Source: Mya arenaria (Eukaryota; Mollusca; Bivalvia; Myida; Myidae). Taken from it: a stretch of 64,000 bases of DNA. The translations under genes were made by a program, and so were the position numbers. Each line of letters starts with the position of its first letter. The stretch's first letter is position 1. Where the stretch lies: the NCBI RefSeq assembly GCF_026914265.1, contig NC_069133.1, forward strand, positions 8,439,937-8,503,936, in the 5' to 3' direction. The notes beneath the pieces were generated by a model. That model was not told the origin of the DNA. It searched no databases and worked only from the letters and a program-made list of their open reading frames with translations. Of the stretch, positions 24,149 to 36,801 are shown in pieces.

Positions 24149-27100
24149 CTATATTGTATCATTGTTTTCAGTAAGTGTTTGTCTATTGGTAGTTTTATTA
24201 ACCACATTTTCAAACTCCCCTTCCTGACAAGTTGCCACATGGCGCAGGAAGAGATGTTTGAGATGGAAAGTTCTCTCACAGTGTGCACACTTCATATCGA
24301 GGCCAGTGTGGCGCGTTCTCTGGTGGTAGCGGAACTGGGACTGGGTGGTGGATTTCTGGCCACAGTGCTCGCACTGGTAGAAGGCAGGGTGATATTTCAT
24401 GTGGGCCTGTAGGGACTGTTCTGAGGGGAAATATTTAAGGCACATCTTACATCGCACTGACTCCACACGGTGGGTAAGCATGTGTCCAGACAGTGTTTTG
24501 AAGTGGGAAAACGATTTTCCACATTCATCACACATAAAATTATTTGACTGTTTCCTTGTGTTTTCTCTAACTTGTGTCTTCAATTGGTGTTTCTCGACAC
24601 TTTTCTTGTCCACTGTATCAATGGAAAACTGATTCAATATCGAGGTTTGCTGTTCGTAGTCGAGGTGCTCGACCTTGTGCGTCTGTAATTCCTGCTCAAA
24701 TGCAAATGTTGCACCGCACATACTGCAAGCAAATTTCCCAGACCCCGAATGTTTCCGCTTTATATGCTTGTTGAGTTGAGACTGTTGAACATACGTGACA
24801 TCACAGTACTGGCAAACAAAGTCTCTCTGCCCTTCATGAAGTTTTTTGTGAGAAAATAAATGACCTCGCTGCTTAAAAGCCTTCCCACAGTTGGGGTAAG
24901 CACATATAAATGGGCGGTCATTTGTATGTTTTCTTATATGGACTTCAAGTTGTCTCTCATTGAAGAATCCTGCTCCGCATTTGTTACAGTGGACATTTTT
25001 GGATGCATTTGGTAAATGGGTATTCTGATGTCTACGTAAATCATATGGTTTGCGGAAAGACCTGCCACATTCATGACATGTAATTGGCTTGGTCTCTTTT
25101 CCAGCCAAAGATGAACTGGGTTGTCCTTTTTCTCGAACAGTTTTCATGTTACTCATAATGGATCCATTCCCATCACTAGGAATACCACCAACAGCTGCAT
25201 CCTGCTCTGTGTATGTAACCCACTCCTTCACTGTGTATGAACTCTGAGATTTTACACCAACAGAATACCCAGTGGCATCCCTGGAGATGCCTCTCTCACT
25301 GCTCCCCGTCCCCCTTTTTACAGCCTGCCCTGCCCAGCCACTCGCCTGAATGTCAACCCCGTCATCATAAAGAACCTCCCCTTGTGTGTTCCCCTCCTGC
25401 CCTTCCGTTTGAATGCCCCCACCCCCTGTACCCTGCCCTATCATCTCATCCACCACTGTAAAGCCCATTTTCAGCAGCACGGCCTGGTTGACAGTCTCAT
25501 CCAGGGACACCTCTTGGCCACTCTCATTAATCAACATCACCTTCTCACCGGCTGCGTTCAATACCACCTTTCTTGTTTCTGTTGTAACTAAACTGATGGG
25601 ATCGCAGATTGCTTGTTCACACTTAGCTTCAGTTGTCTGACACAATTCTGTTTCAGTACTGTCATAATTTTGATGTCGTGTTTGATCAATATGATAATTT
25701 TCAATACTACTGGATGTTATCCTCCTTGTTTCTGTGGCTACAAAATTGATGTGTGAATTATAACTTGCTTGTTCATTCTTCGCTTCAGCTGTAGTATCAA
25801 TTTCTGTTTCAGCAACTTCTTGTACTTCTGTGCAGTAATTTTGGCCTGTAGAATCCTGGTGTAAAACAAATTGTATACTTTTACTGGTATTTTCAAAACC
25901 TTCGTACAGTTTATCGTCATTTATCTCAGTTTGTATCTGAATATGAGCATCATTTTCTGTTTCAATATTCTCAGCTTGAGTGAAACTTGATAGCTCATCA
26001 GTAGCCAAAGCTATCTCCTGGACCTCAGTATTTGTAGAAACTCTCTTGTCCAAATCTCGTGCTTGTTCAAAGTTTATATTGGCGGCAAAATCTTTCTCCT
26101 CGCATTGTTTGAATTTTGTCTGCACATCAGCATCCAGGGTTCCAAATATATCCAGGTCTGGGCAGTAGTCATACATTTTGATCAGATCAACAGTGCTTCC
26201 TTCATAAACTGGAGGTACGTGTTTAAATGCCATATCATTCTGGACTATATCTTTAACTATACACGTTTTTTGAACAGCTTTGATATCATCGTCATCGAAA
26301 TGGTTGAATTTATCCATGTGAAAGTAACGTTTCTGGAAAGATTCAAAGTTGGCATAACACTTTGGACACGAGTAAACAGATACAGCTGTACTTGTATGCC
26401 CCTTCATGTGATCTACAGCTGAGTCAATGGTAGAAAAACAATCACCACAATTTTTGCATTTCAACTGAATGTTTTTACTCTCTCTGTAATAGTTATTAAC
26501 GCATTTCGACAAATGGAACTGAAAAAAGGTGAACTTCTCAAACCTCATGTTACAGTCCTTTCTCATACACCGAAACACTGCCTGGAGATTATGTTTCTTG
26601 ACATGTTCACGAAGGGAGGTGTGACATTTAAACTTGGTTTTACAGTAGCGGCAATCGTGTATCCCCTTGCTATGAGACATGAGATGGTCTCGCACATGAG
26701 CACGCTGTCGGAAATACTTGTTACACAGTCTACACTTGAAGGGTTTACAATCAGAGTGGGACCGCATATGAACGCGATACTGCTGCGTGTAAATAAATGC
26801 CTTATCACACTTTTCGCAGTACAGTTTTTCCTGATTTTGATTTAAAATCAAGTGTATTCTTTTTATATGACATAAGAGAAATTTTTTGGTCCGGAATCGT
26901 TTTTGACACAATTTACACCCAAACTTGAAACCATCTGGAAATGAATCGTTAGAAATGATCAAGCTGTCCATCAATCTTTTGCGATCATCTGCATCCTCAG
27001 GTGCTTGTATCCTTTTAAAATGTGTGTTCTTTATACGATCAGGACATACGTGACCGGCCATGTTCATACTTCGAACATCTATGAGACAGTGAGGACATTT

Positions 27101-29562
27101 TTTCAGCTGCAGGCTGTCAAGGTGTTGTAGTCGGTGCTGCCTAAGTCTGTGCTGAGAAGAGAAGGCCTCCCCACACATCTCACACAACACGCTGTTGCCG
27201 GCTCCAGCCACAGAACTCTCAACGACCTCCATGTCGCTGGAACTGTGCTGGAACATGGCATGGTGCTTCAGTGTCCTCTCTGAGGCAAATCTGCAGAAGA
27301 TTGAAGGTTCCATTTCAAACATGTATCATTTTAACTGAGTACTGTGGAAATTTATTCCTCACAAAATAAGGCAAAAACCAAATAATAATAGGAAAAAAAA
27401 GACCTCACACAACTAGAACAACTTACATATGATAATATACTTCTTTATAGTATTCACTGTTAATAACTGTGCATCAATTAATTATCCATTAATAAAACTG
27501 TAATTCTTGTGTAAAATCTCATTTTCTACTACATATATGTGACAAATTAAGTCTAGGATGTCCATCAGCTGAATAATTTGCAGTAGTTGGATTTTTAGTC
27601 ATTCAGAGCACATATATTGGCTAAGAGTCCAAGCAGCTTCCATCTCATATTTACATTCGTCTAGACCTTTGTATTGGTGAAACTAGATGTTTATATTGTA
27701 TTACATGCAAGGAGTATGAAGTCATTGTTTATTTCAATATTGCGCTCCGATTGGATTAGGGCTATGTCATTTAATTAACCAATGATGTATGACGTTGCAA
27801 AAATCAGCTATTCGTTTAAACAAGCATATGTTGTTAGTTACATTTTTTTAAGAATAAATACTCAATGGCAGAAGATAATGCTTATTTTTAATCATGATAA
27901 ATAATTATTTAAGATGTAAATATAAGCATTGATTACTTTTATTCTTGGGCTAGCGCGCTTCATGGAATTTACGCGCGTGCCCTAATGCGTTCATACAGCA
28001 AAAACGCAAGAAAAAATGCTATTAATCCTTAAATACATAAAAAACATCTGGATACACAGTACAATCTGGCTGTAGGTGTACCTGAGCCCACAAGTTCCAC
28101 ACAGATGAGGCTTCTCCTCCATGTGTGTGTTCATGTGGTCTTTAAGGTCGCTCTGGTAGCGGAATCCCCGCCCACACTGCGGGCATCTTACACTCGGGGA
28201 ATGGGAGGACAGGTGCTTCATCAGGGCCGACCTGCGGCTGTACGCCTCTCTACACAGACCGCAGCAGTACCGGTGGATGGCTAGAACAGACAGAACTGAT
28301 ACATTACACCTGTCAAATTGTATTTAAATATATAGTGTTACACACAGTGACACATATACATGGCGAATAAAGAAACAAATATCATGGGCAATTATGAAAA
28401 TAAGTCAGAGTACAAAGTCTATTGAAACAAAGTTCTACATTTAACAAATGTTTCATGCATGTACATAATATGACTGATTATTGCCATTGGTTTACCTTAG
28501 TTGTTTATATATGTAATGTGAAGTCAAACATCAAATAAATCTTTAAGTTGAGCTACTTCAAAAACATATAGTTAAATTACACAACAATATAATGTGAAAT
28601 GGCCACTTTCTTAACCACTTTACAAAATGTATATGATACTTCTTCAAACTAATTACTATGAACATACCATGCTCAAAGTTGAGGTGCTTTTTCAGGGTCC
28701 CCGAAGAATCAAATGCTGTCTTACACCAATGGCAATGCATTTCTGATTCTTTCACATAGTAAGCTAGATCTTTTCTATTATTCCTCATTGTTTCATATTT
28801 GTGTTGCCTTTCATCGTGGCAGTCCTCATGTTCACAGGCTATGTGCTGCAACATTGTTTCAAACTCATCTTCTTCAACCTTACAATATGGGCAGACATAT
28901 TTCAGTGGTTCTCTCTTGCAGGGGTGGGGAGGCAGGGGTAAATGAGTACACATGAATGAACACTTTGTGCACTGGTATAAGTCTATACGTTCTTTTGTTT
29001 TTCTGTCTAAAAATTCTCCACCAATAGGAAGAGCCTTGGTTACAACAAAATGTGGGTGTGCAGATTGTAAATGGCCTTTGTAATGGGACAAGCCAGAAAA
29101 CTCTGTTGTACAAATCTCACAGCCAATGATCTTTAGGTTGGTAGTGTCAGTACCTTTGTGCTTATGTTTACTTTTCAAAGTAAGTTTGAACTGCTGATTA
29201 CAACTATTGTTTGTGCATTGAAAAAGTATATCATTACCATTTAAACATTGAGATTTACTGTCCTTCTTTGCACTGGGTTGTTTGGCACGCTTATATTTTG
29301 TCTTGTAAGCATTACCATCAGAGACATCTTTGTTAGCTTCTTTTTCTCCACTGAATTCATTGTCATTTCTTTGCATCACATCTTCCATTTCAGTTTTCTC
29401 CATCCATTTTTCTTCACCAAATGGATGTTCATCCTCCTCCTTAACATTCTGACTACCAACAGACTTAGACACTTCTTTTTCAAAAGGATCTACAAAGTCA
29501 TCTGGTAGAGACTTTACCTTTCTCTTCCTTTTGCATGTTATTGCTCTTCTTGTGATTTCCAT
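24149..29562 (-). CDS. Multi-C2H2 zinc-finger protein, 1,411 residues
   Basis: Probable nuclear DNA-binding protein; target unknown. Exons on the - strand: 29562-28668, 28280-28082, 27290-24149, joined by GT-AG introns in matching phase (895+199+3142 bp). The start is the first Met after an in-frame upstream stop. Residues 1-120 are lysine- and acid-rich. Exon 1 ends with about five loose fingers. Exon 2 holds CGLC...H and CPQC...H fingers and begins a third that is completed in exon 3 (CGTCGLR, then FASERTLKHH). Exon 3 has about nine more fingers, then an acidic, Glu/Thr-rich low-complexity middle of some 400 residues, then nine C-terminal fingers (CHECGRSFRKPYDLRRHQNTH-type), the last a C2HC. 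About 26 fingers in total. Linkers are irregular rather than TGEKP, unlike KRAB-type arrays. No KRAB, BTB or SET domain seen, so I give no orthologue name. Confidence 0.85.
27713..28002. mobile_element. Dispersed MITE-like repeat in zinc-finger intron 2
   Basis: About 290 bp running from AAGTCATTGTTTATTTCAAT to GCGTTCATACAGC. The same text, reversed, occurs in intron 2 of IgSF gene B (about 49903-50205) and, split by a transposon, in intron 2 of gene C (57070-57154 plus 59283-59400). It is therefore a mobile repeat, not part of the IgSF gene. Terminal repeats are not clear. Confidence 0.6.
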
Positions 29563-32500
29563 ACCTTCTATGTTGACCTTTACTTTAGAATCACACTCAT
29601 TTCCATGTCTGGCATTGATTTATTATGTTTTCTATTCACTGACTTGATATGACACATTTGTAGCATTGATGGTAGTGCCTTAACTCTTGAGTCTCATTTG
29701 TCATAACCTGTTTTGTCTCTGTCTCATTTTTCCCTTTTAAGTTAAGGCCAGGAACATAAAGGGCAACTAAATGTACAAGTTTTTGTATCATTTTTCAACC
29801 CTTTGTTTGTTGTCCAGATGTTCCCGGATGTGAATTTTCCGAATAAGTAAACTCACCACTTCAGAAGCCATTTAGTAATTAATATAAAGACTGATTTCAA
29901 TTCAAATTGTATGCATTCCCATCTGCTATATTCCTTTTACAAATACCAAGTAGTCCCATACACAGATACAACTGGTACCACGACTTCTGTGGAAACTGTG
30001 CCCAAACTGAAATAGGAAAAGACATCTAAATATAAGATGGAAATTGAAATTGTAAAGAATTATAAATCAACAAATAAATTATGTATTAAGCGTGCATACA
30101 GTACTTGTTAGCAACTCTTTTACCCCCAAAACAGAGGATTATCCAACATAACATTTGCCATTTACCATGTGCATATCAATTATAGAACATAAACTTAAAT
30201 AATTCCTGATAAGGATATCATTATGTGCACATCATTTTCCTTTGGTACTAAAAATATTTTGATATAGATCTGTCAAAAAAGTTGCTGGCAGCTACAACAT
30301 AAACACCACACTTGTTTATTTCAAAATATATCATTTGAATGTTTTCCATAGGAGGGCGAATGAATTGAAGCTGTTTAAAAAAGAAAAACCTTTCCAAGGT
30401 GTTAGGTGTCAAACTACATTGTCCACCTGAATCATTTTATGGCCCTCAAGAAGTCTTTTGACAATTAAATGACTTTACAGGGATATAAAGGAGATGTCAA
30501 AATAATAAAAAATAGCTCATTATTGTAGCTAGGTGGCAAAACGATAGAACGATTTATTTATGTACAGTGCTCATTACTTCATTCAAAACAAATACACATG
30601 AGATGTTAATTGTTGGAAAACCGTCATAATACACCATGTTACCATATAAAATAATGAATTAAAAAAACATATAATGTCGATGTGTCGCCCTTCTTTCATT
30701 TTCATCAAAGTGAAAGTAGGTTAAAAATAGCAAAATGGCGTACTTGTTTCGGTCCCACTTGTTTCAAGTCCAAAGAAGGATCCGTTCGTCTTACAACATT
30801 TGTAGCCGCAAACACCGCGCTTTCATAATTCAATTTAATATTCAAAACAGACCAAATACAGTACTCAGTTATTTCACACTGAATTTGATTCTTGATATTG
30901 TCAGCTGTATATAAATTCACTTTGAAGTTGGAAGTACGTCCACGAAAACAAATGTTCCGGAAGTAAAAGGTTTTATTTTATTCCTAAGAAAATATGTTGA
31001 AAATAGGCTACGGTATACTAAAACGAAATATCCACTACGTTATACTATCAAAGCGCTTAATTTTTCAGTCATGTATAATTGTCAAACAAATAAACATCAA
31101 CATCTAAAGGTAGTGTATGCATGCTCATGAATTCCATCGTTAATACTGTTAGATCATTTAAATCAAAACAATGGAGTATAAGTCACTTGAAATACTCATT
31201 TAAAAACTATGGAGTCATGCATTTGAAGATGAAACCTTATTTCGAACTTTGGTTCACAAACAAAGCACTGTCACGGATAAAGCATTTAGGTATTTTTAGC
31301 AATATTTACACCACATTTTAAACATGACTCGTATTTAATTTACTACCAGTGTATAACGCTCAACCAAATGAATCCAACACAATGCACTGGACATGTAAAT
31401 AAAGTTGATGTTTCCTCTTTCTGCAATGACAAGATCAGTGGTTTAAAATTATGCTATATGTTCAAGACTCAGGGCTGAAAGCATTGAGGCAAACTGAAAA
31501 AGATCTTCACACACTTTCCGTTCCACTTGGCATTACATGACTATCTCACAAATCATAACAGGCCGAAAGGCTGGCAACGATTTAAGAGCGTTAGTTTTAA
31601 CTGTAAAATATGCATTTAGTAATGGTTAAAGGTTGTTTGTGTAATTACGTAAGTAAATGGTTTGATACGACACATTCGCATAACCTTTTTGGGGGGTAAG
31701 TACATACTTACAACCTTAATAAAAATGTAAAGTATAATAAGTCGATTTGAGCTATTTAAACATAGAAACTATATTGATGAAATATGAATTACAATCAACA
31801 ACAAACAAACAAAAACGGAGCATCGGCTAAAATGAAATATTATAATTTAATTTAAAATATTTTGGCTTGATATTTTTTGCCAAATGAGTATTTCAATGTT
31901 TCTTCAATATGATTCATGTTTTTTCCGGGTTTTCCTGGTTAATTTCCGGGAAATAAACTTGTCCATATCCGACAACCCAGAGTGCGTTTTAACCGATAGT
32001 ATCTAGATCACCGTCCGCGGCCAAAATGTAAACATATATATATATATATGTGTGTGTGTGTATCTATTTTGGTTCAGTACGCATTTATTTTGAAACTTTT
32101 TGCTTTTCTGCTTTTTATTTTGCATTTTCTAACTCGTCGATATTAAAGTTATTGCGTTTTCTGTGATTTTAAGAGCGTACTTATACAAAAACGCAGCAAT
32201 ATAATAACTGCACAGCATATTCCTCATGACAGCGCTACTTTTAGGAACCTACTCATACAGAACGCAGCTCTTCGTAGCTGTAAGAGCAAAATGGTAATGT
32301 AAATTAAGTTGTTGACCACCGTACTTCTTACAGCGCTTGGGTTGATACGATAAATCGTCAAATCCTAAAATGCTATGTCGTACTGCCGATGGCGGATTCC
32401 GATTTGCGGTTATAAAAGCGGCTTACAGCCTGAAAACGAAAACTTTTATAAATGGGTATATTTTATAGCAACATTCGGCTTCCGTGTAAAAAAAAGATAC

Positions 32501-32854
32501 ATGTCCGTGAACATTTTGTTTTATTTCAACCGAAATTTTGTTAACCTTTTTGTTAACTTTTAGATAATCAAGTCATTGACAAGTACTTTTTTTAATATCT
32601 CAGGCCACATTATGCGGCAAAATTAGCAATACCAATACACTGCATTTACATTTACGTACGTGATATTACAATATTAATGTTTATACAGTATGAATAGCAA
32701 ATAAGCAACATGACTGCTTAAAGAAAAAAATAATGAAATTTCTTAACTTAAAGTGTAAATAACCATAATATATTTCAATAGTTTATATTCTGCAATTAAT
32801 TTTCTTAAAAAATGTAGAAAACCAAGTACACTTGATTGTTTGGTTATATTGGTT
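29563..32854. other. Intergenic, possible zinc-finger promoter near 30.7-30.96 kb
   Basis: No supported gene. A less AT-rich patch at 30690-30960, with CCGGAAGTAAAAG (an ETS-like site) at its far end, could be the promoter or 5' UTR exon of the - strand zinc-finger gene. A noncoding intron would then span 29.6-30.7 kb. A TA/TG microsatellite lies at 32034-32060. Confidence 0.3.
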
Positions 32855-33083
32855 ATGCACCAGTCAATTGTAACCACGCCCCCCCCCCCCACCCCCAGGT
32901 CCGGTATAGCGGGGACTTTAACTTTCGGTCCAGCCAACCCCGGGTAAAATACCCGCCCTGCGAGGACGAACTGATGGTAAAATCCCCTCTAAATGCCCCC
33001 GCGCCTCAGGGACCCTAGGTAAGGCCCATTCCCCGCTATCCCCGGTATACCCCCAGAGCCGTGGTTACAACTGACTGGTGCAT
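32855..33083. mobile_element. MITE with ATGCACCAGTCAATTG ends, copy 1
   Basis: Inverted ends: ATGCACCAGTCAATTGTAAC on the left and its near-complement at the right. A poly-C run follows the left end and a GC-rich body of 229 bp lies between. A second copy is at 42050-42386. The target duplication is not clear. Confidence 0.7.
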
Positions 33084-33383
33084 TATATTGGCATTAAATG
33101 TTTTAATATGTTCAAAAAGGCACTTTTTTGAAAAGCCGAAGTAACCTGAAGCTGTTATAAGTATACACATTACAGATTCAGGCCCTAATTTTCCCCCAAG
33201 TTCTGAAGGGTAGCAAGCTACAGTAGCTTAATTCATAAAGCCATACTTCATAGAAAGGGACTCACTCATGCTTTTGGACCAAAAATTTGTTTCTCGGTTA
33301 TGTATTTGAAAACACCTACTTTATTATTAAGTATTATCGAAATTGCAGAAAAAAATACAATTCAAGTACAAACAAGTATTTTG

Positions 33384-33465
33384 GCTTTCTTGGGGTGCGA
33401 ACCCACGCCGGTAAAGTAAAAAAGAAAAGAAAGCAGACGCCTTATCCTCTAGGCCATCAGAACAT
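33384..33465 (-). mobile_element. tRNA-like SINE head
   Basis: On the - strand, TGGCCTAGAGGATAAGGCG looks like an A box and GTGGGTTCGCACCCC like a B box, at tRNA-like spacing but without a clean cloverleaf. Probably a SINE head or tRNA relic, different from the family at 22872. Confidence 0.5.
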
Positions 33466-34231
33466 ATACAAGCATCATGGATATATTAACATTTTAACAA
33501 TACATTGATAACATGACATGCTTATGTCAATCACACTGCAACAAATCGCTCATAGCCGTTATGAACGTTAATGAAACATGTGGTCTTCAAAGACGATATT
33601 TGAGCAAATATTAACATGTGTTGAAGGGTTCCAGCTTTCGGTATCTTAGTTGTAACACATCTAATGATTTGCCACACTTCTTTTCGTTCTACAAAGAAAT
33701 CTGCATTTTACAAAACCATAAGAGGGTCGCTATAATATTGATTTTACTATATAAAATGAGTTTATCGTAATTATCAAGAAGAAAAGTTCCTGTTAAAGTC
33801 AAAAAACTCTTGTTAAAAGTACACTTATTAAACCGAACCAAAATAGAGAGTTTATATCTTAACCAGGTGATTTAAGAAACAAACAATAATGCATTTTTAA
33901 TGTTTAACCATGCAAGTGATGTTTTTTTAAATGTTGGACGTATTATTTTAACATATTTAACGTATATATATATATATAAATTGATACAAAACATTAATTT
34001 TTACTTAACCAGTTTATACGATATACATGTATACACATAAAAGCCGCATCCATTTGATCAGGACTGTTTCCATTTTAGAAACCTGATACAATAACCGTAT
34101 AGTTTTAAGTGTTTGGGGTATCATCGGAGTGTCATTTTAAAATAACATGTCATTATTCTGACTTCTTTTCATGCTAATAGGAAGTTTGAACTCTGGGGAA
34201 AGTTTAATCAATTCATCCTCATGCGGAAACC
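33466..34231. other. Intergenic spacer upstream of IgSF gene A
   Basis: AT-rich, with a short TA microsatellite near 33963-33979. No gene or RNA feature that I can support. Confidence 0.4.
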
Positions 34232-34290
34232 CATGTACCCCACCAAAATCATCATCGGCCACGGTGCATGAGTTTGAATGAAATTTATGT
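34232..34290 (+). promoter_or_regulatory. Conserved upstream block of IgSF gene A
   Basis: The block TGTACCCCACC followed by CACGGTGCATGAGTTTGAAT lies 60-110 bp before the start codon. Equivalent text precedes gene B (48919-48962: TATACCCCACT, ACACGGTGATTGAGTTTGAA) and gene C on the - strand (about 60555-60600). It is probably core promoter or 5' UTR kept since the family arose. Confidence 0.5.
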
Positions 34291-34340
34291 CCATGGGCAT
34301 TTTTGTACTCTAATTCAGGTCAGAACATACAAAACTAAGG

Positions 34341-36801
34341 ATGAAATCACCAACACATTATTATTATTATTATTATTATTACTGTTTATGGCTTATTGTT
34401 TTAGCAGACATATCGGGTGTGCAAGGTAAGCTCATTTTTTCCTTCTTTTTTAAAGTGACACTCTTATTCAAAATCAATACATATACACATTTTAAACAAA
34501 CATAAATTTTGACTGAAACACCCTCAACTACTTACTAAATAATGCATTCATGGAAAATATTAATTACTATTAACAATATTATAACCATGTATGTCATAGC
34601 TGAAAACGCAAAAATATTAAATGATTGGTGAATGCTAAAAGATTTACTGCGATCTACTATGGTCTCATAAGGTAGAAATACCGTGTTTTCTGCACATTTC
34701 TTTTAAATTTTAAATTAAACTCGGTTCACTTCATAAGCATTATTGTTTTCGACATTTGTTCGTCCTTTTTGGTATATTAAAACAATTGTATTAAATGTGT
34801 TAAATCTTATCTGGGAGTAATAGCGCATCTTTAATCCCTGTGTTCTACATGTTAGACTGTTGATTTAATTTTTAAGAACGTAGATCACCACATACAAAGC
34901 AATTAAGTACCACGTGTATTCCGATTCTAAGCATTCATTTGGATGTTAATTTTAACGCTAGTCTCCTAATTAAAATTGTAAACGCTAAAAACAGATAATC
35001 CGCAAGTAATTTAAATTTTATTTTTATAACATGTTATAATCTGTATAATATACTTTAAATGGTAATAATATATACATGTATACTGCGAGCTTACTTCTTA
35101 TGGAATCATAATACCCACTCCCACACCTATATATTATAGCTTATGATACTAAGGATATCAGTGGTTGATTTTTACAGACATTACACATATATTACATAAT
35201 TGATACAAACAATTACAGCTTTGCTTTTATTTTCCAGGAGAAGTAACTATCCTCGTAAACGGAAATGATGTAGCGACAGTCCTTCCATATCAGGTGCGGC
35301 TTCTGGAAGGTGGCGCCCTCCACGTACAGTGTATCCCGAGTGCGGGCGCGAGGTACGTCAGCTGGAAGATCAGACCGGGTACCTCGGGCGCTCAGACCGT
35401 CTACAACCGCTTCCTGAATATTACGGAAGTACGCCCGCACGACGCCGGTACTTACACGTGCCAGGTTGCCACCTATTCGAACTCAACCACTGTGTTAAGC
35501 GTGGTGTTCACGTTGGAGGTGCTGTACTTACATGCTCCCGTCATTTCCGGTGGAACGGAGATGTTCGAAGAGGAAGAGGTCCGCCTCGAATGTCGCGTGG
35601 ATGCCTTTCCAGAACCCATCTACCAGTGGAGGTCAGTGGGTACTCCTATATATAATAGTACAATCAAGAGATAAATTCTTACCAATAAAAGGACATGTTA
35701 AATGGCTATATTCGAAGAACAATTTTCATCATACACACATAATAAACTAATAACGATAAAGATATAAACTACTTGCAATGTTTTTATTTCAGGAATGAGA
35801 ATGGTATTCCACTCCAGACAGGAAGAAGCCTGCAGACGGTGACGACCGCGGGTGAGATCTATCCTCTCTCTGGCGGGTTCGCCATCGACTACAAATGTGT
35901 GGTGTCCGCCACACTCGTACCCAGCTTTGGTCAGGCAATAGGTATCGAACATGAAGCCATAAAGACAATAACGGTTTACAAACGTGTACGGATTGGAGGC
36001 TTCAGTAACAGCGGTCGCCTCTTTTCCGTTGAAGATGGAGGAAACGTGAACATAACGTGCCTTGCAACTGGAAGTCCACCTCCCTTTTTCCGCTGGGAGC
36101 TCGTGGCTACAGGCGCGGTTGTGGAACAGGGGCAGAACCTCGTCATCGATCACATCACAAAGAAGATGCAGGGAGAATACAGGTGCCGCGCGCTCAACTC
36201 TATCCCCTTAAATAACGGCAGTATCCTTGAAACAAACGCGTTTGCCATTGTGAATATCGATGTATACACGCCACTGAATGGCGACACGAGTGGGAAACTA
36301 GATACGTCATGTAATGAAACAAATCAGGGACCCGTTACAACTACCCTCCCCGACTCCTCTGATACAGATGCACGCTGCGATTGCCATGATTACGACCCAC
36401 TACCGATCATTATTATAGCCTCGGTCGGCTGGGCGTCGTGCCTGGTGGTCACAATTATACTTATTGTATGCATACTGCAGCTGTTAAGAAGGAGGAACAC
36501 GTCTGATAAACAAAACAAACACGTTGTCGAACAAACCCTTAGCGGCACGAACAACAGCACATATTTAAGACCAATGCCGGAAATTCCCTGCCAGACTTTG
36601 CGGCCGCCAGACGGCGTACAGCGCCGACAGGACGCGAGTTTCAGTCTGTCCACCACAGGGACTTACCTGGAACCCATCGACGTAGATTGGGGATCTAATT
36701 CCGGAGAGACAGACGGCTACGTCTCCACGGGCGCACGCGTGTCTGAGGACGGATATACAAGCCCTTCACCGGGCGTCTCATACCTACACCCAGTGCGATG
36801 A
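34341..36801 (+). CDS. IgSF membrane receptor A, three Ig domains and YxxP tail
   Basis: Predicted single-pass cell-surface receptor, 495 residues. Exons 34341-34425, 35238-35631, 35793-36801, all GT-AG and in phase. Residues 1-28 are a signal peptide with eight consecutive tyrosines (7-14) before CLWLIVLA. Ig1: Cys60, Trp71, Cys103 in DAGTYTC. Ig2: Cys147, Trp159, Cys195. Ig3: Cys249, Trp261, Cys291 in GEYRC. A Cys/Thr-rich stalk (CDCHDYDP) precedes a membrane helix at about 364-391, then RRR. The tail has five tyrosines: Tyr417 (YLRP), Tyr451 (YLEP), Tyr469 (YVST), Tyr481 (YTSP) and Tyr490 (YLHP). Four fit YxxP, the Crk-type SH2 ligand pattern. No kinase, TIR or death domain. Ligand unknown. 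Genes B and C are close paralogues with the same exon plan. A role in adhesion or immune recognition is inference. Confidence 0.88.

Noticed and set aside
25237-25640. + strand ORFs opposite the zinc-finger gene
   Set aside because: Shadows of the - strand coding exon with no independent domains.
33384-33465. Functional tRNA gene
   Set aside because: A- and B-box-like words exist, but acceptor and anticodon stems do not pair cleanly; a SINE head is likelier.
35329-35655. Second long ORF overlapping IgSF A exon 2 in another frame
   Set aside because: A GC-rich coding exon leaves other frames open; the Ig motifs, splice phases and paralogue alignment all support the chosen frame.
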